DNA of 25,188 nt from a virus. Below are positions 18,068 to 24,952 of this stretch, in pieces (positions within the stretch are counted from its first letter, which is position 1; each line of letters opens with the position of its first letter). Under the pieces are notes generated by a model, which saw nothing but the letters and a program-made list of their open reading frames with translations, searched no databases and had not been told where the DNA came from. A program made the position numbers and the translations under genes. The stretch covers positions 1 through 25,188 of the IMG/VR virus record IMGVR_UViG_3300042876_000182. One strand, written 5' to 3'.

Positions 18068-18801
18068 ATCTTAGCTAACAGAATAGCTTCGGGAATACGT
18101 GTCTTAGTATTCTTGCTTCCCAACAGGACTACGGTCCTGATTCCATTGATAGTGTTCAGCATCATAACGATGCAACCACCACTGCGATTGATAAACCCTG
18201 TCTTACTTACTAAAAATGAACGCAAACCTACTGCGGGATTTGTGTTGTGAAAGACTAGATTGTTTTTCTTGACTGGAACTTGAACTGATGGTTTATTGCT
18301 AGCTTCTACAATTTTAGGATACGTGCTTGCAGACATTACTAATTTGATTAAGTCTTCTGCGGTACTGACGTTCATTACGGTCAACCCTGTAGGATCGGCG
18401 AATCTTGTATTCATCATATCCAATTCGACTGCCTTACGATTCATTGCTGATATACATGCACTAAACCCACCGGGGTAGTATTCGCATATCAATCTAGCCG
18501 CTTGATTGTCTGACTTGACTATTGCTAGGTCAATCAATGTCTGTCGGTCATGTTCTTTGCCGTACATCTTAACTGGAATGACTTCTGTTAATGACTGACC
18601 TGCGTCTAGTACGACCATGACTGTCATTAACTTTGAGATACTAGCGATAGAACGGACATCAGTAGTATGAACACCTTCTAATATATTGCCCTTCTCATCG
18701 GCTACTAACCATGCTTTAGCAGTAACCGCAGGAGTAGCACCGCATCCTATTGCAGTGCATAGCACGGATGCTAATAGTGTTTTACGTAGATACTTAACCA
18801 T
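18064..18801 (-). CDS. Secreted S11-type D-Ala-D-Ala peptidase
   Basis: The 245-residue protein has a Sec signal peptide (M-V-K-Y-L-R-K plus a hydrophobic core, probable cut after A-K-A near residue 30; a lipobox at A-I-G-C is a weaker reading). The penicillin-binding active site is complete: S54-I-S-K57, S97-D-N99 and K200-T-G202, with F-A-D-P-T-G-L as in PBP7/8. It should cut D-Ala bonds of peptidoglycan in the periplasm, as carboxypeptidase or endopeptidase. ATG 18801 is chosen over an in-frame TTG at 18837 that lies in the promoter. It may aid cell-wall weakening late in infection or remodel the wall. Confidence 0.88.
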   Translation of the reverse strand: MVKYLRKTLLASVLCTAIGCGATPAVTAKAWLVADEKGNILEGVHTTDVRSIASISKLMTVMVVLDAGQSLTEVIPVKMYGKEHDRQTLIDLAIVKSDNQAARLICEYYPGGFSACISAMNRKAVELDMMNTRFADPTGLTVMNVSTAEDLIKLVMSASTYPKIVEASNKPSVQVPVKKNNLVFHNTNPAVGLRSFLVSKTGFINRSGGCIVMMLNTINGIRTVVLLGSKNTKTRIPEAILLAKI

Positions 18802-18807
18802 AAGTTT

Positions 18808-18837
18808 AATATAACAGATTAACTGATTTTTAGTCAA
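18808..18837 (-). promoter_or_regulatory. Minus-strand promoter of the D,D-peptidase
   Basis: Reading the minus strand: TTGACT (18837-18832), 18-nt spacer, TATATT (18813-18808). ATG 18801 follows the -10 by 6 nt, so this mRNA too would be leaderless, and no Shine-Dalgarno is visible. Confidence 0.6.
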
Positions 18838-18852
18838 CTGTTACGGTACAAA

Positions 18853-18868
18853 AGCCCCTTTCGGGGCT
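18853..18868 (-). terminator. Minus-strand terminator of the DUF4337 gene
   Basis: On the minus strand, AGCCCC, GAAA, GGGGCT forms a 6-bp stem with a GNRA loop, then TTTTG. It lies just past the stop at 18875. The T run is short, so strength is uncertain. Confidence 0.7.
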
Positions 18869-18874
18869 GTTTGT

Positions 18875-19411
18875 TTAGAACCAAAGCCAGAGTGCTTGAC
18901 TCATCAGTATCATCGCTAACCCACCTACGTATAAACTTGCAGTGTACAATTTGTTGTTTACGGCTAAAATAGATGCTGATAATAGAACGATTGCGATTTG
19001 GAACAATGATCCAGCAAATGTATACCAAGGACTACGAGTCTTTGCTACGGCACGTTCATCTTCTAGTTTACGTGCTTTAGCCATCAACTCTTTCTTGCCT
19101 TCACCTGTCGCAGGATCACTTTCGTAACGTGCGATTTTCTTCTCTAGTATCTCAGCTTTCTTGGTATCCTTGCGAGAAACAGCATCGTCTAATGCCATTT
19201 CTGCTAGCGTACCTTTGATGCTCTTAGCTTGATAGAATGCCCATGTGTTGTTAGCTTCAATCGTGTTGTTCAGCACTTTTGAGCTATTGCCACCGGCCAT
19301 GTATGTATTGATTGCAAGCAACGCTGCGAAAACGACAATAACCCAGCCGGCTTTGTCTTTGATTAATGCCTCACGTTCCGAGCGTGATAGAGGTTTCTTT
19401 TCTTCTGCCAT
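18875..19411 (-). CDS. DUF4337-like membrane protein
   Basis: The 178-residue protein has a charged N-terminus, a membrane helix (about 22-42, G-W-V-I-V-V-F-A-A-L-L-A-I), the block E-A-N-N-T-W-A-F-Y-Q-A-K-S-I-K, a basic helical region, and two further membrane helices at 133-178 starting F-Q-I-A-I-V-L-L-S-A-S-I. The W-x-x-Y/F-Q-A-K-S-I-K and Q-I-A-I-V-L blocks are the marks of DUF4337, found in bacteria and phages, function unknown. AAAGGAG lies close upstream of the ATG. It is divergent from the secreted Asn-rich protein and precedes the D,D-peptidase on the same strand. Confidence 0.85.
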   Translation of the reverse strand: MAEEKKPLSRSEREALIKDKAGWVIVVFAALLAINTYMAGGNSSKVLNNTIEANNTWAFYQAKSIKGTLAEMALDDAVSRKDTKKAEILEKKIARYESDPATGEGKKELMAKARKLEDERAVAKTRSPWYTFAGSLFQIAIVLLSASILAVNNKLYTASLYVGGLAMILMSQALWLWF

Positions 19412-19468
19412 GTTAACTCCTTTGTTATTATTGTTGGTTTTAATAGCTATAGTATATTTAGCAGTTTA

Positions 19469-19497
19469 TTGATAAATATCAATGAGATATCAATCTC
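19469..19497. promoter_or_regulatory. Paired dyads in the divergent intergenic region
   Basis: TTGATA-AA-TATCAA (19469-19482) and GAGAT-ATCA-ATCTC (19484-19497) sit side by side, with ATATCAAT repeated 11 bp apart (19476 and 19487). GATAAATA (19471-19478), a possible late promoter core, is inside. The site could be an operator controlling the divergent DUF4337 and secreted-protein genes. Confidence 0.45.
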
Positions 19498-19532
19498 CTC
19501 TTCCAAATAAAAACAATAACAAAGGAAAGAAG

Positions 19533-20711
19533 ATGAAAAAGACCTTTTTAGCACTGGCTATAGCTGCCAGCTTTGGTGCGACCGCCCAAACCCTAATCAA
19601 TCAGGGAACGTATGATAGTACATCTTTGGTTGACACGAACAGTACCAGCAACAGCACCAGTTCGGTTACTACCAATAATACTAGCGCAAGTACTAGCACA
19701 AATACTAGTACAAGTACGGTAAATTCTAATAGTACTAACACCAACAATAATATTAACAGCGGGACTATCACGTATAACAACAATAATAATAACGTGCAAA
19801 GTGGTACCGTGACTAATATTAATCAGAATACCAATAGTGGTACGATGACTTATAACAATAACAATGCTATGAGTGGAAGTGTTACCTACAACAACAATAA
19901 CGTTCAAAGCGGTATGTTGACTAACAATAACAATAACGTCAACACTTCTACTAGCGTTAACACAAACAACAACGTGAATTCAGGTACACAGACGTTTAAC
20001 AACAATAATGCTAGTACCAGTACTAACACGAATAACAACATCAACAGTGGAACAATGACCTACAACAATAACAATGCCAGTACGTCAAATAACACTAATA
20101 CCAACATCAATAGTGGTACAATGACGAATAATAATAACAACGTCAACAATAGCACAAGTGCAAGTACAAACGTGAATACCAACAATAACGTCAACACAGG
20201 TACCATGACGTATAACAATAACAACGTTAACCAGTCTGCAAGTACTGCTACTAATAATAACAATAACGTTAACCAAAACACTAGTACAGCGACAAACGTT
20301 AACCAAAACATTCAGTCAGGTTCATTAACTAACAACAATAACAACGTTAGTAGGATTGACCAGACGATCCATCAACCGCCACCAACAGCTATTGCTCCTG
20401 CGATGATGAGCATGGGAACTGACTTGTGCGTTACTGGTGTTAGTGCAGCAACACAGACACAAATTTTCGGTCTAAGTTTTGGATCTACTATGCGTGATGC
20501 AAACTGTGAAAGACTAAAGTTATCTAAGACTTTGTTTGACATGGGCATGAAAGTTGCAGCAGTTGCTACTATGTGTCAAGACCGTCGTATTTGGGACGCT
20601 ATGATGCAAGCTGGTACACCGTGCCCATATGAAGGCAAGATCGGTGAAGCTGCCAGAGCAGAATGGGAAGCAAATCCTAAGAAGATTCCTACAGTTGGTC
20701 TAAAGGACTAA
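19533..20711 (+). CDS. Exported Asn/Thr-rich repeat protein
   Basis: The 392-residue protein begins with a Sec signal peptide (M-K-K-T-F-L-A-L-A-I-A-A-S-F-G-A-T-A, cut before Gln19). Residues 28-272 are almost only Asn, Thr, Ser, Val and Gly, built on S-G-T-M-T-Y-N-N-N-N units, spaced 12 residues apart in the segment 90-126 and 22-28 later. A beta-solenoid or amyloid-like fold is possible (inference). Residues 285-392 form a compact domain with four Cys (299, 325, 348, 364). ATG 19533 has AAAGGAAAG upstream; in-frame ATG 19482 lies inside the dyads. Confidence 0.82.
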   Translation: MKKTFLALAIAASFGATAQTLINQGTYDSTSLVDTNSTSNSTSSVTTNNTSASTSTNTSTSTVNSNSTNTNNNINSGTITYNNNNNNVQSGTVTNINQNTNSGTMTYNNNNAMSGSVTYNNNNVQSGMLTNNNNNVNTSTSVNTNNNVNSGTQTFNNNNASTSTNTNNNINSGTMTYNNNNASTSNNTNTNINSGTMTNNNNNVNNSTSASTNVNTNNNVNTGTMTYNNNNVNQSASTATNNNNNVNQNTSTATNVNQNIQSGSLTNNNNNVSRIDQTIHQPPPTAIAPAMMSMGTDLCVTGVSAATQTQIFGLSFGSTMRDANCERLKLSKTLFDMGMKVAAVATMCQDRRIWDAMMQAGTPCPYEGKIGEAARAEWEANPKKIPTVGLKD

Positions 20712-20712
20712 G

Positions 20713-22740
20713 ATGAAGAAGTTTGTATTTCTTGTATTGTCGCTATTGACCACGGTTGTCTTTGCTCAATACATACAAAACGTGGGTATGATTGATGGTG
20801 CTACTGGTAACTTAGTATACACCTCGGTCAATCCACCGCCACCAGGCGCCGATCTAATAACTTGGTCTGGGTTTACAGGTACAAATTCTAATGGTGGAGG
20901 ATACAGCGGCGGTTATATACCGGGATATAATTCAAACACAGGTACATTCATGTTTGGTTATACTCAAGGCACCATCGCCTATTCAACTCCAGTAAACTAT
21001 GCATTATCTATGGCCGGAACGAATATTCAAGTGAATGGTTTTAAGTATTCTTGGGAATATTTTAACCAAGACTACTCTCGAGGAACTCTTAGTGGAAATA
21101 TTAACTTGACTAATAAGAACGGTCAGATAGTAGAGAACTACAATTACAACATGCCACAAACAACAAGTGGCTGGACAACGATGAGTGGTATTGAAAATTT
21201 CAACACTCAATATTCAGCCTCTACAATAGATCGCCTGAATGTGAGTTTTACAGGTAAAGATGATCGTTGGTGGGCTGGTTATTACGGTCCGCAAATTAGA
21301 GACATTGATGTGAAGTTATTATACAGCGTTGCACCTCCGCCAGTACCGACGGATTTTTCAAAGTGGGTTCCATTGACAAATGAGAATGGTGACTTCACGC
21401 TTACTAAATCTGGTGTAGTTCGCTATGGTGCTAATGATACATACGTTTATCACGAGTTCCAAGCTGGTACATATAGCTGTAGTAATAGTGCTTGGGGCAC
21501 CGACCCCATAGGTGGAGTGTATAAGTCTTGTTCACTGGGTACCAATACAACGACAACTACTGTACCAAAAACCACAACAACTACAGATACATTTACGGTG
21601 TTGCTAGATCCGGTAACTACTGTAGCTTCACCTACATCTACTACTGCGACAACACCTACTACGATTGTAACTGAACCAGTAACTGGAACTACAACAAGTA
21701 CAGCACCTGCATCACAACCTAGTGTAGTTGCTTCTGTAGTATCTGCACCTGCACCGACAGCTACAACTAGTTCATCTACCGCATCATCTAGTTCATCTAC
21801 CGCATCATCTAGTTCGCAAACAACTAAAGAAACAAGTGGTTCTAGTGGGAATGTAAGTCTAGCATTAAGTATTATCGGGAAGAATTCAGAACGTGATGCT
21901 GCCGGATCAGCAGTAGCGCAAGCTGCGGTAGCACAGGCACAAGCAACCGCTACTCAAGCACAACAAGATGCAGCAACTGTTGCAGCCAGTGCTGTAGCAA
22001 ATAGCATGACTGCAAATGCAGCAACTGGTGGTGGGCAACAAGCTAATGGAAGCGGCACGCGAACAAATCAAAGCACTAACAGCACAAACTTTAGCCTACA
22101 ATCAGGTGTTGCGAGTGTTGCCAGTGTAACAATAGGACCTCAGTCGCCTACACAAATGGTTGGTCAGCAACAATCAACTGGTACTGGCATCAATATATTG
22201 AACAATCAACCTGTTATTACCAGTACTAATACTCAGCAGTCATTCTATGATTCATCCTCTGCGGTAGCATTGTTGCAGCCACAATCTGTAGCTATGTTTA
22301 TTCCAACAGTAGTAGCACCGACTGAGCAACAAACACAAACAATGCAATCAACACAGACTAACACTAACACATCAACACAATCTACTGAAACATATGCTTT
22401 GGTTACACCAAACATGTTGACCGACAAGACTAACCCACTTACTGATATCATTGAGGCGAAACAGACTATTCCTCAAACCAGTACGATAGCAATGTCAGGA
22501 CCAGTAGTCAATAAAAACACACAGGACAATGACGTTGCCGGTGGAGTTTCTATTGCTAAGATGGCTATTGATCCCGCAGGATATAATAGCTATTTGAATA
22601 TAGCATTACGTGACGTAGCATTCTATGCACCAAAAGAGGTTTATAAGAATCAGCGTAACGTTGATAACGCTAGAGCATTGCGTCTAATGACCAATGATAG
22701 CAGGCATAAAGAGATGATGGAGATGCAGTATGCTAAATGA
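20713..22740 (+). CDS. Large exported protein with Ser/Thr/Ala-rich linker
   Basis: The 675-residue protein has a Sec signal peptide (M-K-K-F-V-F-L-V-L-S-L-L-T-T-V-V-F-A, cut before Gln19). Residues 30-205 are aromatic and Gly/Asn-rich and look like a beta sandwich (ending G-P-Q-I-R-D-I-D-V-K-L-L-Y). A second small module with two Cys is at about 215-275. A long Thr/Ser/Ala/Gln-rich stretch follows (about 276-590), and the C-terminal 70 residues are helical (D-V-A-F-Y-A-P-K-E-V-Y). Similar proteins accompany tail genes in some T4-like aquatic phages I recall. It starts 1 nt after the preceding stop. Role unknown. Confidence 0.8.
   Translation: MKKFVFLVLSLLTTVVFAQYIQNVGMIDGATGNLVYTSVNPPPPGADLITWSGFTGTNSNGGGYSGGYIPGYNSNTGTFMFGYTQGTIAYSTPVNYALSMAGTNIQVNGFKYSWEYFNQDYSRGTLSGNINLTNKNGQIVENYNYNMPQTTSGWTTMSGIENFNTQYSASTIDRLNVSFTGKDDRWWAGYYGPQIRDIDVKLLYSVAPPPVPTDFSKWVPLTNENGDFTLTKSGVVRYGANDTYVYHEFQAGTYSCSNSAWGTDPIGGVYKSCSLGTNTTTTTVPKTTTTTDTFTVLLDPVTTVASPTSTTATTPTTIVTEPVTGTTTSTAPASQPSVVASVVSAPAPTATTSSSTASSSSSTASSSSQTTKETSGSSGNVSLALSIIGKNSERDAAGSAVAQAAVAQAQATATQAQQDAATVAASAVANSMTANAATGGGQQANGSGTRTNQSTNSTNFSLQSGVASVASVTIGPQSPTQMVGQQQSTGTGINILNNQPVITSTNTQQSFYDSSSAVALLQPQSVAMFIPTVVAPTEQQTQTMQSTQTNTNTSTQSTETYALVTPNMLTDKTNPLTDIIEAKQTIPQTSTIAMSGPVVNKNTQDNDVAGGVSIAKMAIDPAGYNSYLNIALRDVAFYAPKEVYKNQRNVDNARALRLMTNDSRHKEMMEMQYAK
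21768..21816 (+). repeat. 21-bp tandem repeat within the 20713 gene
   Basis: Two identical 21-bp units (21768-21788 and 21789-21809) and the start of a third encode a seven-residue Ser/Thr/Ala unit in the linker of the exported protein. The units are identical in sequence, so the duplication is recent. Confidence 0.85.
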
Positions 22741-22861
22741 TATAATTAGTTGGAATACTATGGTAATGATAGTTGTGTCTGTTTTAGCAACACACGCAGG
22801 CATCAAAATCATAAACAAGTTGTTTGAAGGAACAACAAAGAAAAAGAATTCATTGTTTTAA
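22730..22861 (+). CDS. 43-residue membrane protein
   Basis: The frame starts 11 nt before the previous stop and ends 3 nt before the next ribosome binding site, with GGAG about 8 nt upstream of the ATG. A hydrophobic segment (T-M-V-M-I-V-V-S-V-L-A-T) is followed by a basic tail (T-K-K-K-N-S-L-F). One membrane pass is predicted. No family recognised; the snug fit between neighbours supports it. Confidence 0.65.
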   Translation: MLNDIISWNTMVMIVVSVLATHAGIKIINKLFEGTTKKKNSLF

Positions 22862-22870
22862 GGAGTGAAT

Positions 22871-23458
22871 ATGACAGAAGAAATTAAAGACGTTAACGCT
22901 AAGATTGACGCAGCCGAAGAAGCAGTTAAGAAGTATGCTAGTAAAGACACCGTGATTAGCATTGGTGGGTATGAATTTACTCCAGCCAAACTAATGGTTG
23001 CATTCACATTAGCAAGTTCGTTGCTTGGTGGATTGTACGGTTGTTTTGAGGTCTACAAGGACTATCAATCGATGAAGAAAAAGATTGCCGAATACTCAGC
23101 ACCTGACTTGAGTGAGTTTGATAAGCGTTTGGCCATCATCGAAGAAACTAATCAGAAGACCGGTGATTACACACGTGATATCAAGAACGATTTGAAGAAC
23201 GATATTCGCCGTAATGAGTCAGTCACTGAGCAAGTTGAACGCAGTGTAAAGACTGCCCAACGTGAGACTGAACAAGAAATGCGCCAAGCACGTAAAGATG
23301 TCCGAGAAGATTTAGACAAAGCGCGTTCCGAAGTCAACGCAATTCGTAAAGAAATGGCAGACGCTCGTAGAGAAATTTCACGTGAAGTGGAAGTACTAAA
23401 GAGAGAAGTTGACCATAAAATTCAGAAAGCTATTGACAATCCACTTGCAAACAAGTAA
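22871..23458 (+). CDS. Membrane-anchored coiled-coil protein
   Basis: The 195-residue protein has an acidic N-terminal helix, one membrane segment (about residues 40-60, L-M-V-A-F-T-L-A-S-S-L-L-G-G-L) and then more than 100 residues of charged heptad-like sequence, so a long coiled coil. ATG 22871 has TAAGGAG 5 nt upstream and is preferred to GTG 22865, which overlaps that site. Together with the preceding 43-residue membrane protein it could form a membrane complex. The layout recalls some spanin or lysis-accessory proteins, but no lysis gene is visible beside it, so I leave the function open. Confidence 0.75.
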   Translation: MTEEIKDVNAKIDAAEEAVKKYASKDTVISIGGYEFTPAKLMVAFTLASSLLGGLYGCFEVYKDYQSMKKKIAEYSAPDLSEFDKRLAIIEETNQKTGDYTRDIKNDLKNDIRRNESVTEQVERSVKTAQRETEQEMRQARKDVREDLDKARSEVNAIRKEMADARREISREVEVLKREVDHKIQKAIDNPLANK

Positions 23459-23467
23459 AATGATTGA

Positions 23468-24019
23468 ATGAAAACAGACGATTTAAAGAAAATGCCCCAT
23501 CTGTACTTAGATATGGATGGGGTCCAAGCCGATTTCTTCGGTGCTTGGGCAGACAAACATAATGTCTCACATTGGAAAGCTATCCAAGACAAAGAAGGTG
23601 AGATTGAAGAATTAGCAAACAGTACACCAGAACAAGTGTATGGTTTCTTTCGCAACTTGCGATTACTCAATGGTGGTAAAGAAATCATCGATTGGATTCA
23701 AAAACATAATATTCCCTATACAGTACTATCAGCACCCTTACGTGGACCCTATGCTGACGATAGCAAACGAGGCAAGCGTGATTGGTTAGATGAACATCAC
23801 CCTGGTTCCAGTGAATCTGCTATCTTTACTAGTCAAAAGCAGAAGTATGCAGTCACTGATGGTGTTGCAAACGTATTAGTTGACGACTTCGGTCCATACA
23901 TTCAAAAATGGATTGATGCCGGTGGCATTCCAGTTAAGCATGAAGATGAATCGGAAGTACCAAATGCTGCCCAAGATACGATTGACAAACTAGAAAAGAT
24001 TTATGCACCGTATCTATGA
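23468..24019 (+). CDS. 5'(3')-deoxyribonucleotidase (NT5C-like, HAD fold)
   Basis: The 183-residue protein has the HAD motifs: L-D15-M-D17-G-V (nucleophile and acid), a Ser in T-V-L-S-A-P as motif II, basic residues in K-R-G-K-R-D-W as motif III, and V-D-D-F-G as motif IV. Length and the small cap suit NT5C-type deoxyribonucleotidases, which dephosphorylate dUMP, dTMP and similar. It joins the dCMP deaminase as a second pyrimidine enzyme. ATG 23468 has no clear ribosome binding site; ATG 23492 (M-P-H-L-Y-L-D) is the alternative. It is coupled to the next gene by ATGA. Confidence 0.82.
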   Translation: MKTDDLKKMPHLYLDMDGVQADFFGAWADKHNVSHWKAIQDKEGEIEELANSTPEQVYGFFRNLRLLNGGKEIIDWIQKHNIPYTVLSAPLRGPYADDSKRGKRDWLDEHHPGSSESAIFTSQKQKYAVTDGVANVLVDDFGPYIQKWIDAGGIPVKHEDESEVPNAAQDTIDKLEKIYAPYL

Positions 24020-24777
24020 AGAATCTGTATCTGATTAACTTCTTAGGTGGAACCGCTGGAAACTTTATTCAGCAGTTGTTAATTAGATTGATTACTAAAA
24101 GTAGTAGTGATATACAAATGAGCATAAACGGTGGGGCACATGTAGACTGTCTTTCGTTTGATATGCCAATGAAACATTCTTATCAAAACGTAATTAATAT
24201 AGAACCTGTATACAGGTATTTTGATATTGATTTGTGTTTTCCATTTGATGATTATATTGCAGTAGATCACGTATCTCCTGATTGGGATGAACTGTTCATG
24301 TTGTACCCAACGTGTAAGAACATTGTAATTACTCTACCAGTGTCGATGGCTTTGAGAGTAGTGGGCAATTTATTCTTCAAATCAACTTGTATACAAGTCC
24401 TGGAACCAGAAAGCAATGTTCCTTGGCAACACATGCGTACTAATAATCCAATGTTGGCGCAATATGTGCGACCAGAAGATGTACCAATAGAGCTATTAGA
24501 GAATGAATTTAGGGACTTTGCTAGTCAATATGATGATGTCATTATTACACCATATGATAATTCCCCTGTGCCAAACCAGTACAAAGATCAGATATGCTAT
24601 ATTTCTTACCATGATATAATTCACGACATGGATAAGGTACTTGGTCAATTAAAAGACTTTACTGGACTAGAGCTTCCGGATGGAATTCGAGATTCCTACC
24701 AGATGTACTTAGATGCACAGACAGAGCTAGTAAAAACAAAGATGCCGTGGGTTGACGATAAATATCCGTATGAGTAA
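24016..24777 (+). CDS. Sulfotransferase-like P-loop protein
   Basis: The 253-residue protein begins N-L-Y-L-I-N-F-L-G-G-T-A-G-N-F-I-Q-Q-L-L, whose strand, Gly-rich loop and helix match the 5'-PSB loop region of the sulfotransferase P-loop fold in position and style. Near the C-terminus, I-S-Y-H-D-I-I-H-D-M-D-K-V-L-G-Q-L-K-D-F-T-G-L fits the typical terminal helix of this fold. I see no firm 3'-phosphate motif, so catalysis is unproven. Similar phage proteins sit near tail genes and could decorate virion or host glycans (inference). Confidence 0.55.
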   Translation: MKNLYLINFLGGTAGNFIQQLLIRLITKSSSDIQMSINGGAHVDCLSFDMPMKHSYQNVINIEPVYRYFDIDLCFPFDDYIAVDHVSPDWDELFMLYPTCKNIVITLPVSMALRVVGNLFFKSTCIQVLEPESNVPWQHMRTNNPMLAQYVRPEDVPIELLENEFRDFASQYDDVIITPYDNSPVPNQYKDQICYISYHDIIHDMDKVLGQLKDFTGLELPDGIRDSYQMYLDAQTELVKTKMPWVDDKYPYE

Positions 24778-24952
24778 ACCAGGACAGAATAACAATCGCT
24801 ATGAAGTAATCGTACAAGAAGATCCCGAGACAGGGGACTTGTTGATGCCTATTCCACCCGTCCTATTAAAACAAATGGGCTGGAAAGAAGGTGATGATAT
24901 CGAGTTCGTTCTTGACGAAACCGGTAACTACATTTTAAAGAGAAAAGAATGA
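24770..24952 (+). CDS. AbrB/MazE-like swapped-hairpin protein
   Basis: The 60-residue protein carries the AbrB pattern: strand L-M-P-I-P-P-V-L-L-K-Q-M-G-W-K-E-G-D-D-I-E-F and a final strand Y-I-L-K-R-K-E. The fold dimerises and usually binds DNA as regulator or antitoxin; no toxin gene is next to it. ATG 24770 overlaps the preceding stop by 8 nt, and GATAAATA (24757-24764) lies just upstream, so transcription may be late. Its TGA overlaps the next ATG. Confidence 0.78.
   Translation: MSKPGQNNNRYEVIVQEDPETGDLLMPIPPVLLKQMGWKEGDDIEFVLDETGNYILKRKE

Noticed and set aside
19593-20311. Minus-strand frames through the Asn-rich gene
   Set aside because: They are antisense readings of AAC/AAT runs giving only Val, Leu and Ile strings; no start signals.
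19740-20340. Repeat array resembling a CRISPR or satellite
   Set aside because: The repeats are unequal, in frame and contain synonymous variation; they encode the Asn/Thr-rich protein and have no conserved repeat-spacer structure.
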